Shown here in pieces: positions 11,824 to 13,069 of a stretch of 13,069 bases of DNA. This DNA is from Colimorpha_A sp045591885. GTDB lineage: Bacteria > Bacillota > Clostridia > Oscillospirales > CAG-272. How positions within the stretch are numbered: the stretch's first letter is position 1; each line of letters begins with the position of its first letter. Below the pieces are notes generated by a model. The model was not told the origin of the DNA. It saw only the letters and a program-made list of their open reading frames with translations, and searched no databases. Both the position numbers and the translations under genes were made by a program. The DNA lies in NCBI GenBank assembly GCA_045591885.1, contig JAZNTT010000084.1:1-13069 (forward strand), given 5' to 3'.

Positions 11824-13069
11824 TCAGCAAACGCCCTGTGCGAGCATTGCTTCTGCGACCTTGATGAAGCCGGCGATATTCGCACCTGCAACAAGGTCAT
11901 CGCCGAGGCCGTACTTTTTAGCAGCGGATACAGAAGAATCAAAGATGTTCTTCATGATCTGGTGAAGCTTAGCGTCAACCTCTTCTGCCGTCCAGCTGTA
12001 ACGCATCGAGTTCTGCGACATTTCAAGACCCGATGTAGCAACACCGCCCGCGTTAACTGCCTTGGAGGGGGCAACGATAACGCCGTTCGCCTTAAGAAGA
12101 GCAACTGCCTCGTTAGTAGTCGGCATATTGGAGACCTCAACGTAGTACTTAACGCCGTTCTTTATGATCTCCTCTGCTTCCTTTACGTCGACCTCGTTCT
12201 GGGTTGCGCAAGGCATAAGGATATCTGCCTTTACGCTCCAGGGCTTCTCGCCTGCGTAGAAGGGCACGCCGAACTTATCTGCGTAATCCTGAACTCTGTT
12301 ACGGCAGGATGCGCGCATTTCAAGCATATAGTTGATCTTTTCCTCGGTATTGATTCCGTCCTCGTCATAGATATATCCGTCGGGACCGGAGATGGTAACT
12401 ACCTTACCGCCAAGCTCGGTAACCTTCTGAACAGTACCCCAAGCAACGTTACCGAAGCCCGAGATAGCAAAGGTCTTGCCCTTTATATCGTCGCCGAAGT
12501 GCTTGAGCATTTCAACGGTATAGTATACAGCGCCGTAACCTGTTGCCTCGGGACGGATGAGCGATCCGCCGAAGGAGAGACCCTTACCGGTAAGAACGCC
12601 GGTAAACTCATTGCGGAGACGCTTATACTGACCGAACATATATCCGACCTCGCGTGCGCCGACTCCGATGTCGCCTGCAGGAACGTCGGTATCAGCACCG
12701 ATGTGCTTTTCAAGCTCTGTCATAAATGCCTGACAGAAGCGCATGATTTCGTTGTCGCTCTTTCCCTTGGGATCGAAGTCGCATCCGCCCTTTGCACCGC
12801 CCATAGGGAGGCTTGTAAGGGAGTTTTTGAAGGTCTGCTCGAAGCCGAGGAACTTCATAATCGAGAGGTTAACGGAGGGATGGAATCTGATACCGCCCTT
12901 GTAAGGACCGATAGCAGAGTTATACTGAACTCTGTTACGGCAGGATGCACGCATTTCAAGCATATAGTTGATCTTTTCCTCGGTATTGATTCCGTCCTCG
13001 TCATAGATATATCCGTCGGGACCGGAGATGGTAACTACCTTACCGCCAAGCTCGGTAACCTTCTGAACA
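11824..13069 (-). CDS. gdhA: Glutamate dehydrogenase, 5'-incomplete and chimeric at the window edge
   Basis: The frame runs from the TGA at 11824-11826 to the window end with no stop. From 12924 downwards it is a normal hexameric GDH, which reversibly aminates 2-oxoglutarate. It shows GPYKGGIRFHPSVNLSI, LPMGGAKGGCDFDPKGKSD with substrate-binding and catalytic lysines, DTDVPAGDIGVGAREVGYM with the catalytic Asp, GFGNVAWG, and a C-terminal AGANIAGFIKVAEAMLAQG. The nucleotide site has GFGNVAWG followed by SGPDGYIYD, the pattern of the NAD-dependent Clostridium symbiosum enzyme, so NAD preference is likely. Upstream of codon YNSAIG (12922-12924) the expected N-terminal domain (about 80 residues) is missing. 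In its place is an in-frame second copy of codons from the Rossmann domain (12925-13069), so ATG 12963 is not the real start. An assembly chimera is the likeliest cause. Confidence 0.93.
   Translation of the reverse strand, partial: VQKVTELGGKVVTISGPDGYIYDEDGINTEEKINYMLEMRASCRNRVQYNSAIGPYKGGIRFHPSVNLSIMKFLGFEQTFKNSLTSLPMGGAKGGCDFDPKGKSDNEIMRFCQAFMTELEKHIGADTDVPAGDIGVGAREVGYMFGQYKRLRNEFTGVLTGKGLSFGGSLIRPEATGYGAVYYTVEMLKHFGDDIKGKTFAISGFGNVAWGTVQKVTELGGKVVTISGPDGYIYDEDGINTEEKINYMLEMRASCRNRVQDYADKFGVPFYAGEKPWSVKADILMPCATQNEVDVKEAEEIIKNGVKYYVEVSNMPTTNEAVALLKANGVIVAPSKAVNAGGVATSGLEMSQNSMRYSWTAEEVDAKLHQIMKNIFDSSVSAAKKYGLGDDLVAGANIAGFIKVAEAMLAQGVC
12289..12433. repeat. 145-bp direct repeat, internal gdhA copy (A)
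   Basis: This segment encodes the GDH Rossmann-domain stretch from VQKVTELGGKVV to RASCRNRVQ in its natural place. It is identical to 12925-13069 except for one base (G at 12313, A at 12949). Confidence 0.95.
12925..13069. repeat. 145-bp direct repeat, window-end copy (B)
   Basis: This is the second copy of 12289-12433, shifted by exactly 636 bases (212 codons), so the gdhA frame stays open. It starts at the CAG/TAT codon boundary after RVQ and continues to the last base of the window. In a normal GDH this position would encode the N-terminal domain. Confidence 0.95.

Noticed and set aside
12289..13069. Tandem gdhA genes
   Set aside because: Only a 145-bp internal segment is repeated. The copy lacks the start, the N-terminal domain and anything beyond the window, so a second gene is not supported.

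Overview
The window reads as chromosomal DNA of a low-to-mid GC Gram-positive bacterium, most likely a gut-type anaerobic member of class Clostridia. The evidence is strong AGGAGG-type ribosome binding sites, consensus sigma-70/A promoters, many hairpin-plus-T-run terminators, lipoprotein signal peptides, an ECF transporter S component, a clostridial-type glutamate dehydrogenase, and a P-loop ATPase of a family typical of Bacillota. Species cannot be fixed from the sequence alone.

Layout: (1) 2-3755, plus strand: the 3' end of an operon-like run. It holds the C-terminus of a NagB/6-phosphogluconolactonase-like protein, an FGGY sugar kinase, an archaeal-type triosephosphate-isomerase-like protein, a SIS-domain sugar-phosphate isomerase and an enlarged YjbQ/UPF0047 protein, closed by a strong bidirectional terminator. 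It looks like a catabolic route for an unidentified sugar or polyol. (2) 3795-5256, minus: rsmA (16S rRNA dimethyltransferase) followed, 1 nt later, by a small HD-domain hydrolase. (3) 5294-5575, plus: a consensus promoter, tRNA-Thr(CGT) and its terminator, then a degenerate copy of the tRNA 3' half with its own hairpins and terminator. (4) 5688-6140, plus: a four-helix orphan membrane protein. (5) 6388-7680, plus: murA. (6) 7714-8751, minus: a P-loop ATPase of the PRK06851 type. (7) 8901-10191, minus: a two-gene unit (DUF4430 lipoprotein, then ECF S component, overlapping by ATGA) behind a consensus promoter and a well-formed cobalamin riboswitch; this is very probably a vitamin B12 acquisition operon. 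(8) 10229-11756, minus: a lipoprotein foldase of the PrsA/SurA type. (9) 11824-13069, minus: glutamate dehydrogenase, running off the window end.

The most interesting points are the B12 riboswitch driving a surface DUF4430 lipoprotein translationally coupled to an ECF S component, the multi-isomerase sugar operon containing a YjbQ protein, the decayed tRNA-Thr/terminator copy, and the right-hand end. At that end the N-terminal coding part of gdhA is replaced by an in-frame second copy (145 bp, one mismatch) of an internal gdhA segment. This is most likely an assembly chimera at a contig end, and the gdhA start should not be trusted.
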